Positions 9,940-17,903 are shown, numbered from the stretch's first letter. The stretch is DNA of 59,789 nt from JBBIJR01 sp037445875 (GCA_037445875.1 JBBIJR010000010.1:1-59789); one strand, 5' to 3'. Translations and numbers: made by a program. Notes: a model not told the origin generated them from the letters alone.

Positions 9940-10349
9940 GTATCTTCCTTTCCTTCAATGAAATCGAGGATTGGGCAATCGCCGACCGGACCCGTTCCGC
10001 TGCACTGGTCCGCCAGCGATCTCAGTGCGCTTGCCAGTCGTTGTAGTTCTTCGATCTTTTCACTGAGCGTGCCCAGAAGGGACTCCGCTATCTGCCTGAC
10101 CTCTGAACATCCTTTCTTCCTGTCCACGCGGAGATTCAACAACTCGTGGATGTCCTTCAAAGAGAACCCGAGCTTCTGTGCCCGCCGAATGAAACGAAGG
10201 CGGGAGACATCCTGCTGCGTGTATTGACGGTATCCGGACTCTCTGGTCCTGGGTTTCGGGATCAAGCGAATACGCTCGTAGTAACGCACCGTCTGCACGT
10301 TCACGCCTGCGGCCTTTGCCAGTTGACCGATGGTTACCGACTGTTCCAT
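9924..10349 (-). CDS. merR: Hg(II)-responsive MerR-family regulator
   Basis: Winged-helix regulator of 141 residues. The N-terminal HTH (TIGQLAKAAGVNVQTVRYYE) is followed by a dimerisation helix and the metal site. Cys81, Cys116 and Cys125 occur with the same spacing as the three mercury ligands of classical MerR (82/117/126), in the contexts KKGCSEV and DQCSGTGPVGDCPI. This supports Hg(II) rather than Cu or Zn sensing. First gene of the cassette, transcribed in the same direction as merTP and overlapping it. A promoter with an over-long spacer lies 58-90 nt upstream, so merR probably regulates its own operon. Confidence 0.93.
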   Translation of the reverse strand: MEQSVTIGQLAKAAGVNVQTVRYYERIRLIPKPRTRESGYRQYTQQDVSRLRFIRRAQKLGFSLKDIHELLNLRVDRKKGCSEVRQIAESLLGTLSEKIEELQRLASALRSLADQCSGTGPVGDCPILDFIEGKEDTCAQE

Positions 10350-10407
10350 TCACGCATGTCCTTGAGTAGGCGGTTTCCTATCCTCCCACGCCGTCATGTC
10401 AATCCTA

Positions 10408-10438
10408 ATATAAGGTATGTACCATAGTATAGAGTCAA
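10408..10438 (-). promoter_or_regulatory. MerR-type promoter/operator with elongated spacer
   Basis: On the minus strand a -35 TTGACT (10438-10433) is followed 19 nt later by TTATAT, or 20 nt later by TATATT, as -10. A spacer longer than 17 nt is the hallmark of promoters that MerR family proteins activate by DNA untwisting. The spacer (CTATACTATGGTACATACC) resembles the mer operator half-sites but is only partly dyad-symmetric. It lies upstream of merR. Confidence 0.75.
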
Positions 10439-10543
10439 GAGATTTTCCTGGGAGAGTTGCGCGAGACAGGCAGCCACGACGCACGAAGCCCGGGCAAAGG
10501 TCATGAAGGAGTGTGTCCGCTTACGGTGAAGAGACCCGGAACT

Positions 10544-11236
10544 TCAGATCACAAACGGAATGAAGCGTTTGGTCCGGGCGGCGTAGTCGGTATACGGGGT
10601 GCCGAACTCCTCGGTCGCCTGGCGTTCCTCCCGCAGGGACAACCAGACGTACGCGGCCATGAGAATCGGCCAGAGGATGAGGGTGGCGACCGACGGCCAG
10701 TGCACGATCCATCCGAGGGTGAAAAGGAACATGCCGGTGTACTGCGGGTGCCGCAGGTACCGATAGATGCCGTCTGTTACGAGGCCGCTCGCCCGGTGAA
10801 TCCGAACCCAGCCTGCGGCTACCAGCCCTAGTCCGGCCATGCTCAAAGCGGTTCCGGCGCTCGCCGTCCAGTGCCCGAAGATGCGACGGTACTCTCCGGA
10901 AATCGCCGGCACGTCGAGGAGCGGTGAAATGAGAAAAATGAACAGCGGCCAGCCGAACATTTCCGTCATAAGGGCAATCACGAAGGCCATGAACGCGCCG
11001 CGCGATTTCCATACGCTTTTGGTTGAGCGGCGGTACGGCAGCAGCGTCAGAAAGGCCAGCACGAGCACGATGTTCAACATGATGAGGCCGGCTTGCCCGA
11101 TCGTATCGCGAATCCAACGCACCGTAGGCGGCGCTCCGTGGTGAGGAAGCAATTCAATTCCGTAAATGATGACAAACAGCGCGATAGAAATCCAGCCCAG
11201 AAGCGTCCACCGCGTCGATGGAAGGTTATCATGCAT
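10544..11236 (-). CDS. Isoprenylcysteine carboxyl methyltransferase-like membrane protein
   Basis: A polytopic membrane protein of 230 residues with about five to six hydrophobic segments. The C-terminal part has the family signature RHPQYTGM, then EERQATEEFG, then YTDYAARTKRFIPF, matching the ICMT/PEMT-like methyltransferase fold. Bacterial members methylate lipids or small molecules and usually have unknown substrates. An AAGGGA ribosome site precedes ATG. It follows the YqaA-like gene by 12 nt and is probably co-transcribed. A second, diverged member lies at 26165-26770. About 190 nt separate it from merR, with no gene seen. Confidence 0.8.
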   Translation of the reverse strand: MHDNLPSTRWTLLGWISIALFVIIYGIELLPHHGAPPTVRWIRDTIGQAGLIMLNIVLVLAFLTLLPYRRSTKSVWKSRGAFMAFVIALMTEMFGWPLFIFLISPLLDVPAISGEYRRIFGHWTASAGTALSMAGLGLVAAGWVRIHRASGLVTDGIYRYLRHPQYTGMFLFTLGWIVHWPSVATLILWPILMAAYVWLSLREERQATEEFGTPYTDYAARTKRFIPFVI

Positions 11237-11248
11237 GTCACATCCCTT

Positions 11249-11683
11249 TCACGTTGAGAAGACGGTCTGGATAAGCACGGCGTACCTCAGGATTCGAAGA
11301 CTGAAAACGATCATGATGAAAATCGCCAGGCGGACGCGTGCAAGGCCGGCGACGATGGTGATCGGGTCCCCCACGATCGGCAGCCACGATGCGGCCAGCG
11401 TCCACGTGCCGTATTTCTCCATCCAGGCCAGCGACAGTCGGCCGACCCTCGTCGCCGTGAGCCGCGCGCGCATGCGATGGAAGAGAAGGGCTCCCAAACC
11501 GTAGTTGACCAGGCAGGCCGCGCAATTCCCGATCGACGCCCACAGGACGGCCTCCCACGGTTCGAGACCGAACGACACACCGGCGACCAGCAGGGTTTCC
11601 GAACTCACGGGCAGCATGGTGCCGGAGAGAAAGGCGCCGGCAAGGAGACCGGGCAGGCCGTAAGTCAGGATACATTCTTCCAC
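11249..11683 (-). CDS. YqaA/DedA-family membrane protein (VTT domain)
   Basis: A 144-residue inner-membrane protein with the layout of the short YqaA branch of the DedA/SNARE-associated family. It has a re-entrant LPGLLAGAFLSGTMLPVSSE segment, a Gly/Asn-rich GNCAACLVNYGLGALL helix, and a KYGTWTLAASWLPIVGDPITIVAG loop containing the conserved W-P-GDP pattern. The wider family includes lipid scramblases and undecaprenyl-phosphate flippases; this protein's role is unknown. It is the upstream partner of the methyltransferase-like gene. The 193 nt between it and the TPR gene at 11877 show nothing else. Confidence 0.75.
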   Translation of the reverse strand: MEECILTYGLPGLLAGAFLSGTMLPVSSETLLVAGVSFGLEPWEAVLWASIGNCAACLVNYGLGALLFHRMRARLTATRVGRLSLAWMEKYGTWTLAASWLPIVGDPITIVAGLARVRLAIFIMIVFSLRILRYAVLIQTVFST

Positions 11684-11876
11684 TCAGGCTCCCGCCAGGA
11701 GGAGCACGACAGCGACCGACCGGACGGAAACCGGGCCACGGAAACGGCTCACTCGAGCCAACCACCGATCCAAAAGGCCAGTGATCTTACACCTCACTGA
11801 TTGAGTTATCGTATAGCGGCTCGACACATCTTCTCCGCGCCGCAATCCGCACGCTGCCCTGTGCAAGGTTCTCCAG

Positions 11877-12803
11877 TTATCGGATGTCCGAGCGTCGGAT
11901 GATCGGCCGGTCCTGATCGAGGTCTTCCACCAACATCAGCGCACGCGCCGTTATCTTTTCGAAGACCCGCTTACGAATGTCCTCGTTGTGCTGAATGGCG
12001 GCTTCCTCCGCATGTAGTCGGTTTCCCCAGTAGTAGCGGTGCCAGACCAGCCCGAAGATCAGCAGGAAATCGACCGCCCGCCGGTCCGCCGCGGCTTGGG
12101 AAAGGAAATACGACGTGACGCCGTTGAGCGCCAGCGCATTCAGCCCGGCCGCCGGTTTGCCCGCGTAAACGTGCCCCGAGCCGGGAACGAACGTCGACAG
12201 CCACTTCGCCGCCCCCGGCGATCTGAAACCATCCTCGCGACGCACGGACGAAATATCGGTCTGGATCTCCTGGAGCGCGGAACGGTACAACGTATCCGAG
12301 CTGGTTTCTTCCTCTGCCAGCAGCCGTTCAACCAGCTTTGCAGCCGCTTCCCAGTTGTCCTGGTGAGCGTAGGTGGCCAGCAGCGACAGGGAGGCATGCC
12401 GTGCGACCGCTCGCGACGAGGACGAACGGCTCAACGCGAACAGCCCCATCATGCCTGCGGTGAAATCACCCGATTCCAGGAGGCTGAAGTTGCGATGATA
12501 CCGGATGGTGCCGCGAAAGGGCTCCGGCGCTCTGTCCAGTGCCTGATCGAACATCGCCGTGGCCCTGCGCCAGTCGTGGAGTGACGCATAAGCCAGGCCG
12601 CACTTGTAACACGCGTAGAACCATAACGGGCTCTCACGACCGAAGCAGATGAAGCGAAGGTACTCCGTAACGGCCGCATCCGAGTTTCCCTGGTCGGATT
12701 GGTATTCGGCCAGATCGAACGTCGATTCCAGATCCTGCGCGGCGATCCGGGGGACAACGAACAGGCTAGAAATCAAACCATATCGTAAGGCGCGTCTCAA
12801 CAT
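11877..12803 (-). CDS. TPR-repeat protein with C-terminal PGSG-YAG membrane module (copy B)
   Basis: An exported protein of 308 residues. A signal peptide (MLRRALRYGLISSLFVVPRI, about 1-22) precedes helical TPR-like repeats (about 25-190). A C-terminal membrane segment follows with STFVPGSGHVYAGKPAAGLN, a Pro-Gly-x-Gly-x-x-Tyr-x-Gly pattern like that of DUF5683/TM2-type proteins. It starts inside the 3' end of the previous TPR gene (38-nt overlap). It shares the same layout with that gene, so the two look like an ancient tandem duplication. Last gene of the six-gene run from 15618. Function unknown; an envelope scaffold or assembly role is inferred from the neighbours YidD-like and LolA-like. 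Confidence 0.75.
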   Translation of the reverse strand: MLRRALRYGLISSLFVVPRIAAQDLESTFDLAEYQSDQGNSDAAVTEYLRFICFGRESPLWFYACYKCGLAYASLHDWRRATAMFDQALDRAPEPFRGTIRYHRNFSLLESGDFTAGMMGLFALSRSSSSRAVARHASLSLLATYAHQDNWEAAAKLVERLLAEEETSSDTLYRSALQEIQTDISSVRREDGFRSPGAAKWLSTFVPGSGHVYAGKPAAGLNALALNGVTSYFLSQAAADRRAVDFLLIFGLVWHRYYWGNRLHAEEAAIQHNEDIRKRVFEKITARALMLVEDLDQDRPIIRRSDIR

Positions 12804-13616
12804 CTCCCAGCACCTTTTTTCGATTCGCCTCGTTGTGGTGCCGCACAGCAAGGACCGATCCGTACACGTTGCCGGCATAAAAGAACGCCCCTGCGGGTCC
12901 AAAAATCCAGCCGCGCACGCTGGAAGTTCCTTTCCGTGAGAACCCGTCGGCGGCCAGCAAGGCACAGCCGCTGACCACAAGAAATGAATAGAACACCCGT
13001 CCGCGGCCCGTCCGGCATACAGCTTACCGCTGCCCGGAAGCACCGCTGACATGACCCCTGCGACAACAGGTGATTTTGGTCCTCGCCTCCGGTACTGCGC
13101 GGCTTCCCGGGTCAACAGTTGCAAGCGATAGTCATCCGACTGAATTCGGCTTACCGAATCCCATTGCTGATCCTGCATCCATCTCAGCGCGCGGATCACC
13201 ATCGTTTCATTCCGAGCCCAGTTCTGCAGTGCCGTATCGGACTGCGTGCGCTGCATACGCTCCGCCCTTCCGGACCGCAATTCACACAACGCTTTCAGGA
13301 CGATCATGGAATCGTGCGTGCCCGGACTATGCGCGGTGCTCCCTTCCAGGTACGGCAGTGCTTGCGCCGGTTGACCGACCCGCCAGAAGCAGCGCGCAGC
13401 CTGGAGGCGTGCGTATGCTCCGCTCTCAAGACTGTCCAGATACATCAGGCGCTGATACTCCAGCAGCGCACGCCCGTATTCCTCGCGCTCCCACAGGTAG
13501 TCGGCAAAGGCCCGCACTTTCTGCGGCGTGAACTCGTCGGGCTGGGCCCATCGGGCTGCAGGAAGCGCAAGCAGTACGGCATGGGAAATGAGAAAGCTGC
13601 CGATGGTCCGCGTCAT
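12766..13616 (-). pseudogene. TPR-repeat protein with PGSG-YAG module (copy A), frameshifted
   Basis: Starts at the ATG inside ATGA shared with the stop of the YidD-like gene. It encodes a signal peptide (MTRTIGSFLISHAVLLALPA), TPR-like helices and MSAVLPGSGKLYAGRAADG. At 12996-12998 a run of three Gs (minus strand) appears to have lost a fourth G. Adding one G restores ...GRAADGVFYSFLVVSG and runs to the stop at 12766, giving exactly 284 codons. Without it, translation runs on into the downstream gene as a nonsense fusion of the two copies. The restored tail (GWIFGPAGAFFYAGNVYG) resembles copy B, which supports the correction. A sequencing indel in a homopolymer is as likely as a real mutation. 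Confidence 0.75.
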
Positions 13617-14044
13617 GGTTTCAAATATTCTTCGATCGGATCCGGAAAGGGCGGAGAGTGTGTCATCGAAGGGTAATGGCGGTGCATGCCGGGAAGACCG
13701 TGGCAACGCAGCAGACGATCGCCCGTGAGCAACAGCCCCCGGACGAATCCGCCCTTGCGCACGGCCAGCGCGGAAAAACGGGAGCAGCTTGGATTGAAGT
13801 TGCACACCGAAAGGTCCTGCGCAGAAATCCATCGCTGATAACCGTTGATCAGGACGAGCATCGTCATCCGGAACTCGGAAGTCGCCGAGTCTCCTTGCAC
13901 GGCCGACCGTTCACCGTCGTACTTCATCGAAGACACGGGTTTCTCCGGCAATCGGTGGAGGAGTCGGCGGAAATCGGCCGAGAGGTTCTGGGCTTGACCG
14001 GCGGTCGGGGTCAAAGCCAGCAGAAGCACCAATCGACGGATCAC
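13613..14044 (-). CDS. Exported YidD-like protein (membrane protein insertion efficiency factor family)
   Basis: 143 residues. The start is GTG with GGAAGG upstream, and its GTGA overlaps the stop of the LolA-like gene. The core INGYQRWIS...CNFNPSCSRFSALAVRKGG...GLLLTGDRLLRCHGLPG is the YidD (haemolytic) domain, with its conserved Cys and Arg residues. Ordinary YidD is about 70-85 residues, cytosolic-face membrane-associated, and encoded near yidC/rnpA. This one has a cleavable-looking signal peptide (RRLVLLLALTPTAGQAQ) and about 50 extra residues, so it probably works in the periplasm. The stop overlaps the next TPR gene (ATGA). Its role here is likely different from the canonical one. Confidence 0.8.
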   Translation of the reverse strand: MIRRLVLLLALTPTAGQAQNLSADFRRLLHRLPEKPVSSMKYDGERSAVQGDSATSEFRMTMLVLINGYQRWISAQDLSVCNFNPSCSRFSALAVRKGGFVRGLLLTGDRLLRCHGLPGMHRHYPSMTHSPPFPDPIEEYLKP

Positions 14045-14754
14045 CAGTCCTTCCTCTCCACGATAGCGTCGGCGGGGATCGTAAAATAACGAACGTCGGC
14101 AGGCAGGGGTACGTTTATCCGCAGATCGCGAAGCTCGACTTTTTCGTATGACCTTCGTCCGTTCGTCCACAATTCCGTCAACATCGATTGCGGAAGATTG
14201 ATCGATGATGTCGTCACGTACGAACCGAACGACGTCCGGGTGCGAACGTCATTGGTCGGATCATCGTAGAGGCAGTAGGCCAATCGGCCGCCAACGTGGG
14301 CCAACTGGAACTTCCCGGGCCTCCCACCTCGCCGGTCGTTCGTCCAGAAGGTCACCAGCGTATCGCCCGTCATTTGTTGGTCAGCAAGTCTAAACCCGAT
14401 CATGCCCAGACCGTAATCCGGGCGCGTCGAGGCCAGAAGTCCGGTCACCAGCGGCAGCACCACGACCCCTTCGCTCGTGAGCACGAACGCTCGCCTCGAC
14501 CTCGGGTAGAAGATCGAGACTTCATTCTCCTGCACCACCAGCCACTGGTCGACGGGATAGTGGACCCGAAAAATGACACGACCGTCCGCGTAATACACGA
14601 ATCCTTCCGTGCTGTCCAGGCGGGTTCCTGTGTCGGTCGTCATCGTGAACCCGCTGCAGATCGTGGAGCTGTTTCCCTGCGCCCGAACGAGACCGAAGAA
14701 CACGCCCACCCACAACAGGATAACGGCCGCATACCTGACGATCACGGCGATCAC
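14041..14754 (-). CDS. LolA-like periplasmic protein
   Basis: 237 residues. It starts at GTG, overlapping the stop of the previous gene by 4 nt (GTGA). A signal peptide (VRYAAVILLWVGVFFGLVRAQG) precedes a beta-rich domain with the LolA/LolB feel: EGFVYYADGRVIFRVHYP, then WLVVQENEVSIFYPRSRRAF, a middle helix region, and a final VRYFTIPADAIVERKDW. LolA carries lipoproteins across the periplasm. The match is by pattern of strands and wording, not by a unique motif, so I call it LolA-like only. Position between two Gly-rich membrane proteins and the exported YidD-like protein suggests an envelope role. Confidence 0.55.
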   Translation of the reverse strand: MIAVIVRYAAVILLWVGVFFGLVRAQGNSSTICSGFTMTTDTGTRLDSTEGFVYYADGRVIFRVHYPVDQWLVVQENEVSIFYPRSRRAFVLTSEGVVVLPLVTGLLASTRPDYGLGMIGFRLADQQMTGDTLVTFWTNDRRGGRPGKFQLAHVGGRLAYCLYDDPTNDVRTRTSFGSYVTTSSINLPQSMLTELWTNGRRSYEKVELRDLRINVPLPADVRYFTIPADAIVERKDW

Positions 14755-15218
14755 TGCTCCTCGGCGGGCGGGACCACCAGAGCGATAACCACGACAAAGG
14801 CCACGGAAGCCAGGGTACCGGCAACACACCCTCCGATCGCATTCTTCGTTTTAATGCCCTTGGCTGTTCTTTTGTAACAATCCGTATACGTCGCGACGTA
14901 CACCTCATCTTTGCCCACCAGGGGCGCAGCCGGTGGATTGCTCTCGACGGCCTCCGCTACCAGCCAGCCGACCACACCCCCCAGACAACCAATGAGAAAC
15001 CATGTTTGTCCGTCCACATCCGCTCTTGCCCTTACTTCGGCATCCGCACACGCATCATCCGGACCCGGGTAAGGACACACGGCGGGTGCGTGAGCGTAAG
15101 AAACGCCCGGCGTAACTGCAAGAACACACGCTATCGCATAGACCGTGACGGCCCGTGTCCAGCCGACACTAGTACTCCCGTCCGGCCGCCGTCCCGTGGT
15201 CGACGAAACCTTCGCCAC
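14751..15218 (-). CDS. Small Gly-rich membrane protein, paralogue A
   Basis: 155 residues, GTG start. After a signal peptide (about 21-43) come an acidic stretch (DAEVRARADVDGQTWF), a glycine-rich transmembrane segment (IGCLGGVVGWLVAEA), the motif NPPAAPLVGKDEVYVATYTD with CYKRTAKGIKTKNA, and a second Gly/Ala transmembrane segment (GGCVAGTLASVAFVVVIAL). No named family is assigned. The pattern D-A-E...W-F-x-x-G-C-L...G-K-x-x-x-Y-V-x-x-Y looks like a recurrent but unnamed type in this lineage. Paralogue B lies immediately upstream. Its stop overlaps the LolA-like start. Confidence 0.7.
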   Translation of the reverse strand: MAKVSSTTGRRPDGSTSVGWTRAVTVYAIACVLAVTPGVSYAHAPAVCPYPGPDDACADAEVRARADVDGQTWFLIGCLGGVVGWLVAEAVESNPPAAPLVGKDEVYVATYTDCYKRTAKGIKTKNAIGGCVAGTLASVAFVVVIALVVPPAEEQ

Positions 15219-15226
15219 TATTCCGC

Positions 15227-15618
15227 CTAGTTTTCTTCAGAGGAAGACAGCGCAATAGCCCAAAGAGCGGCGGACGCGACGGTTCCTACCAGACAGCCGG
15301 TGATCGCGTTTTTGGTCTTGATGCCCTTGGCGGTTTTCTTATAGCAGTCCGAATAAGAGGCAACGTATTGCTCGTCCTTACCAGGGCCGTTGCGGGTGGA
15401 TTGCTGTCCACGGCCTCCGCTATCAACCATCCGATGATGCCGCCCAGACAGCCGATGATGAACCACGTCCCGCCACTCACGTCCGACTTTGCTTTCAATT
15501 CCGCGTCCATACAGGCCGTACTGGTGTCCTGACCGGGTTCCCCGGCGTAGGCCCTTGAGATTTGTGAGGCAATAGGAGTCAGAAGCAGAGAAACTACAAC
15601 GGTGATCGCAACGAGCAT
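15227..15618 (-). pseudogene. Small Gly-rich membrane protein, paralogue B, frameshifted
   Basis: First gene of the six-gene run and a close copy of paralogue A: signal peptide from MLVAITVVVSLLLTP, then WFIIGCLGGIIGWLIAEAVDSNPPATALV in one frame and GKDEQYVASYSDCYKKTAKG to SSEEN in another. The frame changes near 15384, where paralogue A reads LVGKDE. The sequence here fits loss of 4 nt (one GGTG of a GGT-GGGT stretch) or of 1 nt; either restores a 131-132-codon gene. As read, translation ends early after an unrelated tail. Real decay or an assembly indel. The 185 nt upstream, to the PhoH gene, show no clear promoter. Confidence 0.75.
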
Positions 15619-15803
15619 TCGTGCGATGGAGACTGCGAGTGAGAATCATGTCAGACCTCGATGGTTTGTTTTTAAGACTACGCCGGGCTAATGCCCCCTT
15701 GGAGCCCAATCTGGCGGATGGGAAATCAAGAGTCAAGAAGAATTTTGACACGCAGACGGAAACAGCCGATTTCCTTGCCGGAAATCGGGGGAATCGATCC
15801 CCT

Positions 15804-17144
15804 TCACAACAGATTACTTGCCAGTTCCGCCAGTGCGCTGCGCTCGCCCTTGACGAGATTGACATGGGCAAACAATTCCTGCCCTTTCATGCGATCCACC
15901 AGGTACGTCAAGCCGTTGGACTGGCTGTCGAGATACGGCGAGTCGATCTGATAGATGTCGCCGGCGAACACCATCTTCGTCCCCTCCCCCGCGCGCGTGA
16001 GGATGGTCTTCATTTCGTGCGGCGTCAGGTTCTGCGCCTCGTCGACGATGAAGAAAATCCGGTCCAAGCTTCGCCCGCGAATGTAGGCAAGCGGCGTAAT
16101 GACCAGTTTTTCGTTCTGGACCATTTCGTTGATGCGCGTACGCTCCGGGCTCTCATGCCCGAAGCGGTTCTTGATTACCGCGAGGTTGTCGTACAGAGGC
16201 TGCATGTACGGATCCAGCTTCGACTGCACGTCGCCGGGCAGATAGCCGATATCGCGGTTGCTTAGCGGCACGATCGGACGCGCGAGGTAGATCTGGCTGT
16301 ACAACTGCCGCTGCTGAAGCGCGGCCGCCAGCGCCAGCAGCGTCTTGCCGGTGCCCGCCTTGCCCGTGAGCGTCACGACCGGAACCTCGGGTCGAAGCAG
16401 GGCGTCGAGCGCAAACACTTGTTCCGCGTTGCGCGGTTCGATCGCATATGCCGGCTTCTTGACCACGCGCTCGAACGTCTTCTCCATCGGGTTGAAATGC
16501 GTCAGTACGCTGCTCGAATGGTTCTTGAAAATGAAATACTCGTTGGCCAGCGGGGTCTCGATGCCGCGCAGATCAGCGATGGGCACCTGATACGGCGTCT
16601 CGTAGAAACGGCGGATCAGATTGGTATCGAAATGTTCGTACATCTGCACGCCGGTGTACAGCGCATCGATGTTGCGGATCTTGCCCGTTTCGTAGTCTTC
16701 CGCGGGAATCCCCAGCGACTTGGCCTTCATCCGGAGACTGATGTCCTTGGTGATCAGGATGACCTCGGTGTCCTTCCGCGAATGCCGCAGTTGGTCGGCC
16801 AGGGCCAGGATCCGGTGGTCCGCCTTGTCATGGGCGAAGGCCTGCTCGATCAGCTCCGAGCGCGGGTGGCCCACTTCGACGAACAGCCGCCCGTGCTGCG
16901 GACTCAGCTTGACGCCCGTGCGGAACAGCTGATCTTTGGAGAGTTTGTCCAGCTCGCGGATGAATTCGCGCGCCTGAAAGTTGATCGAATCGCTGCCCTT
17001 CTTGAAGACGTCGACTTCCTCCAGGACCACGATCGGAATGACGACGTCGTGCTCCTCGAAGTTGTAGATGCACGTGTAGTCGTAAAGCACGACGTTCGTA
17101 TCGAGGACGAACACCTTCTTTTCGGGCCGGGTAGGTTTGGACAC
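15804..17144 (-). CDS. PIN-PhoH2 family ATPase/ribonuclease
   Basis: 446 residues in two domains. The N-terminal PIN nuclease domain (about 8-150) has conserved acids in VLDTNVVL (Asp15), EEVDVFKKG (Glu43), KADHRI (Asp109) and TKD (Asp134). The PhoH ATPase domain (from about 235) has Walker A GKAGTGKT at 261-268 and a Walker B region, IFFIVDEAQNLTP. PhoH2-type proteins act as sequence-selective RNA helicase/RNases. GTG start with CCGGAGGA upstream. It stands alone, between the six-gene envelope run and a MarR regulator. The 135 nt between it and marR show nothing else. Confidence 0.92.
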   Translation of the reverse strand: MSKPTRPEKKVFVLDTNVVLYDYTCIYNFEEHDVVIPIVVLEEVDVFKKGSDSINFQAREFIRELDKLSKDQLFRTGVKLSPQHGRLFVEVGHPRSELIEQAFAHDKADHRILALADQLRHSRKDTEVILITKDISLRMKAKSLGIPAEDYETGKIRNIDALYTGVQMYEHFDTNLIRRFYETPYQVPIADLRGIETPLANEYFIFKNHSSSVLTHFNPMEKTFERVVKKPAYAIEPRNAEQVFALDALLRPEVPVVTLTGKAGTGKTLLALAAALQQRQLYSQIYLARPIVPLSNRDIGYLPGDVQSKLDPYMQPLYDNLAVIKNRFGHESPERTRINEMVQNEKLVITPLAYIRGRSLDRIFFIVDEAQNLTPHEMKTILTRAGEGTKMVFAGDIYQIDSPYLDSQSNGLTYLVDRMKGQELFAHVNLVKGERSALAELASNLL

Positions 17145-17279
17145 GGAAAATCCTCCGGTTAGGGAAAGAGATTCGGTTCGCTCAGGGGATGTGCGTGAAA
17201 GGGAAGAAAGAAATCGAAATGGCAGAAGAACATTCTGAAATAAAGATAAGACAGAAGCCGGGAAAACGCAAAAAGAAAT

Positions 17280-17903
17280 TCAGTCCGGCGTCCATTGGCC
17301 GCTCACCGCTTCGTGCTTCGGGCAATCCACCCGCAGGTCTGTGCGTTTGAGCGGGATCTTGAACAACGTGCAGTAAGTTCGCTCCCTTCCTTCGCGGTAG
17401 AACCGGCACGTCGGGCACATCCGCTGGATGGCGAGGATGCCTGCGCGATGCAGATGCAGAATCGTCTGCAGCAGCGCCGCGAGGAGCGTCTCTTTTTGTT
17501 CGCGAGTCAGGGAGGCCATCGATGGCCGGAAGGCGTTGGCAAACATCGCGACGCGATGAACGGTCTTTCTCCCTTTGTCCGTAAGATCGAGAAGAAGACT
17601 GCGGGAGTCGGCCGCGCGCACCGTCTTTCGTATGAGCCTCTTTCGGTCGAGCACACCGAGGGCGTCGCTAATGGTTGCTTTGGTCAGGTTGAATTCCCGT
17701 GCAAGATGAGTGACCGTTCGCCGTTCCGGAGGATGAAAGTTCAGAAAGATCAGAAGCTGAATCTGGATGGGACTCAGACCGTGAACGCGCGCCTCCCTCC
17801 ACAGCAACACGCGGAACGCCTCCGAGATGCGTTCCAGGGCCGCTGCGATCTTGCTTTCGACGCTCTGCAGTTGGTAGCCGGGATCAAAGACCGATCGCGC
17901 CAT
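17280..17903 (-). CDS. MarR-family regulator with C-terminal four-cysteine cluster
   Basis: 207 residues. A typical MarR winged helix covers about 20-135 (LSPIQIQLLIFL, THLAREFNLTKATISDAL, RKRLIRKTVRAADSRSLLL, LTDKG). Unlike ordinary MarR proteins (about 140-150 residues), about 50 residues follow that hold Cys163-x-x-Cys166, Cys178 and Cys194 plus His197 (DCPKH). This spacing would suit a zinc site or an iron-sulfur cluster, so the regulator may sense redox or metals. No clear ribosome site. It is not overlapped with a target gene, so the regulon is unknown. The 171 nt upstream hold no gene. Confidence 0.85.
   Translation of the reverse strand: MARSVFDPGYQLQSVESKIAAALERISEAFRVLLWREARVHGLSPIQIQLLIFLNFHPPERRTVTHLAREFNLTKATISDALGVLDRKRLIRKTVRAADSRSLLLDLTDKGRKTVHRVAMFANAFRPSMASLTREQKETLLAALLQTILHLHRAGILAIQRMCPTCRFYREGRERTYCTLFKIPLKRTDLRVDCPKHEAVSGQWTPD

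Noticed and set aside
8649..10349. A merA gene next to merTP
   Set aside because: No flavoprotein disulfide reductase motifs in either strand between the malic enzyme and merR.
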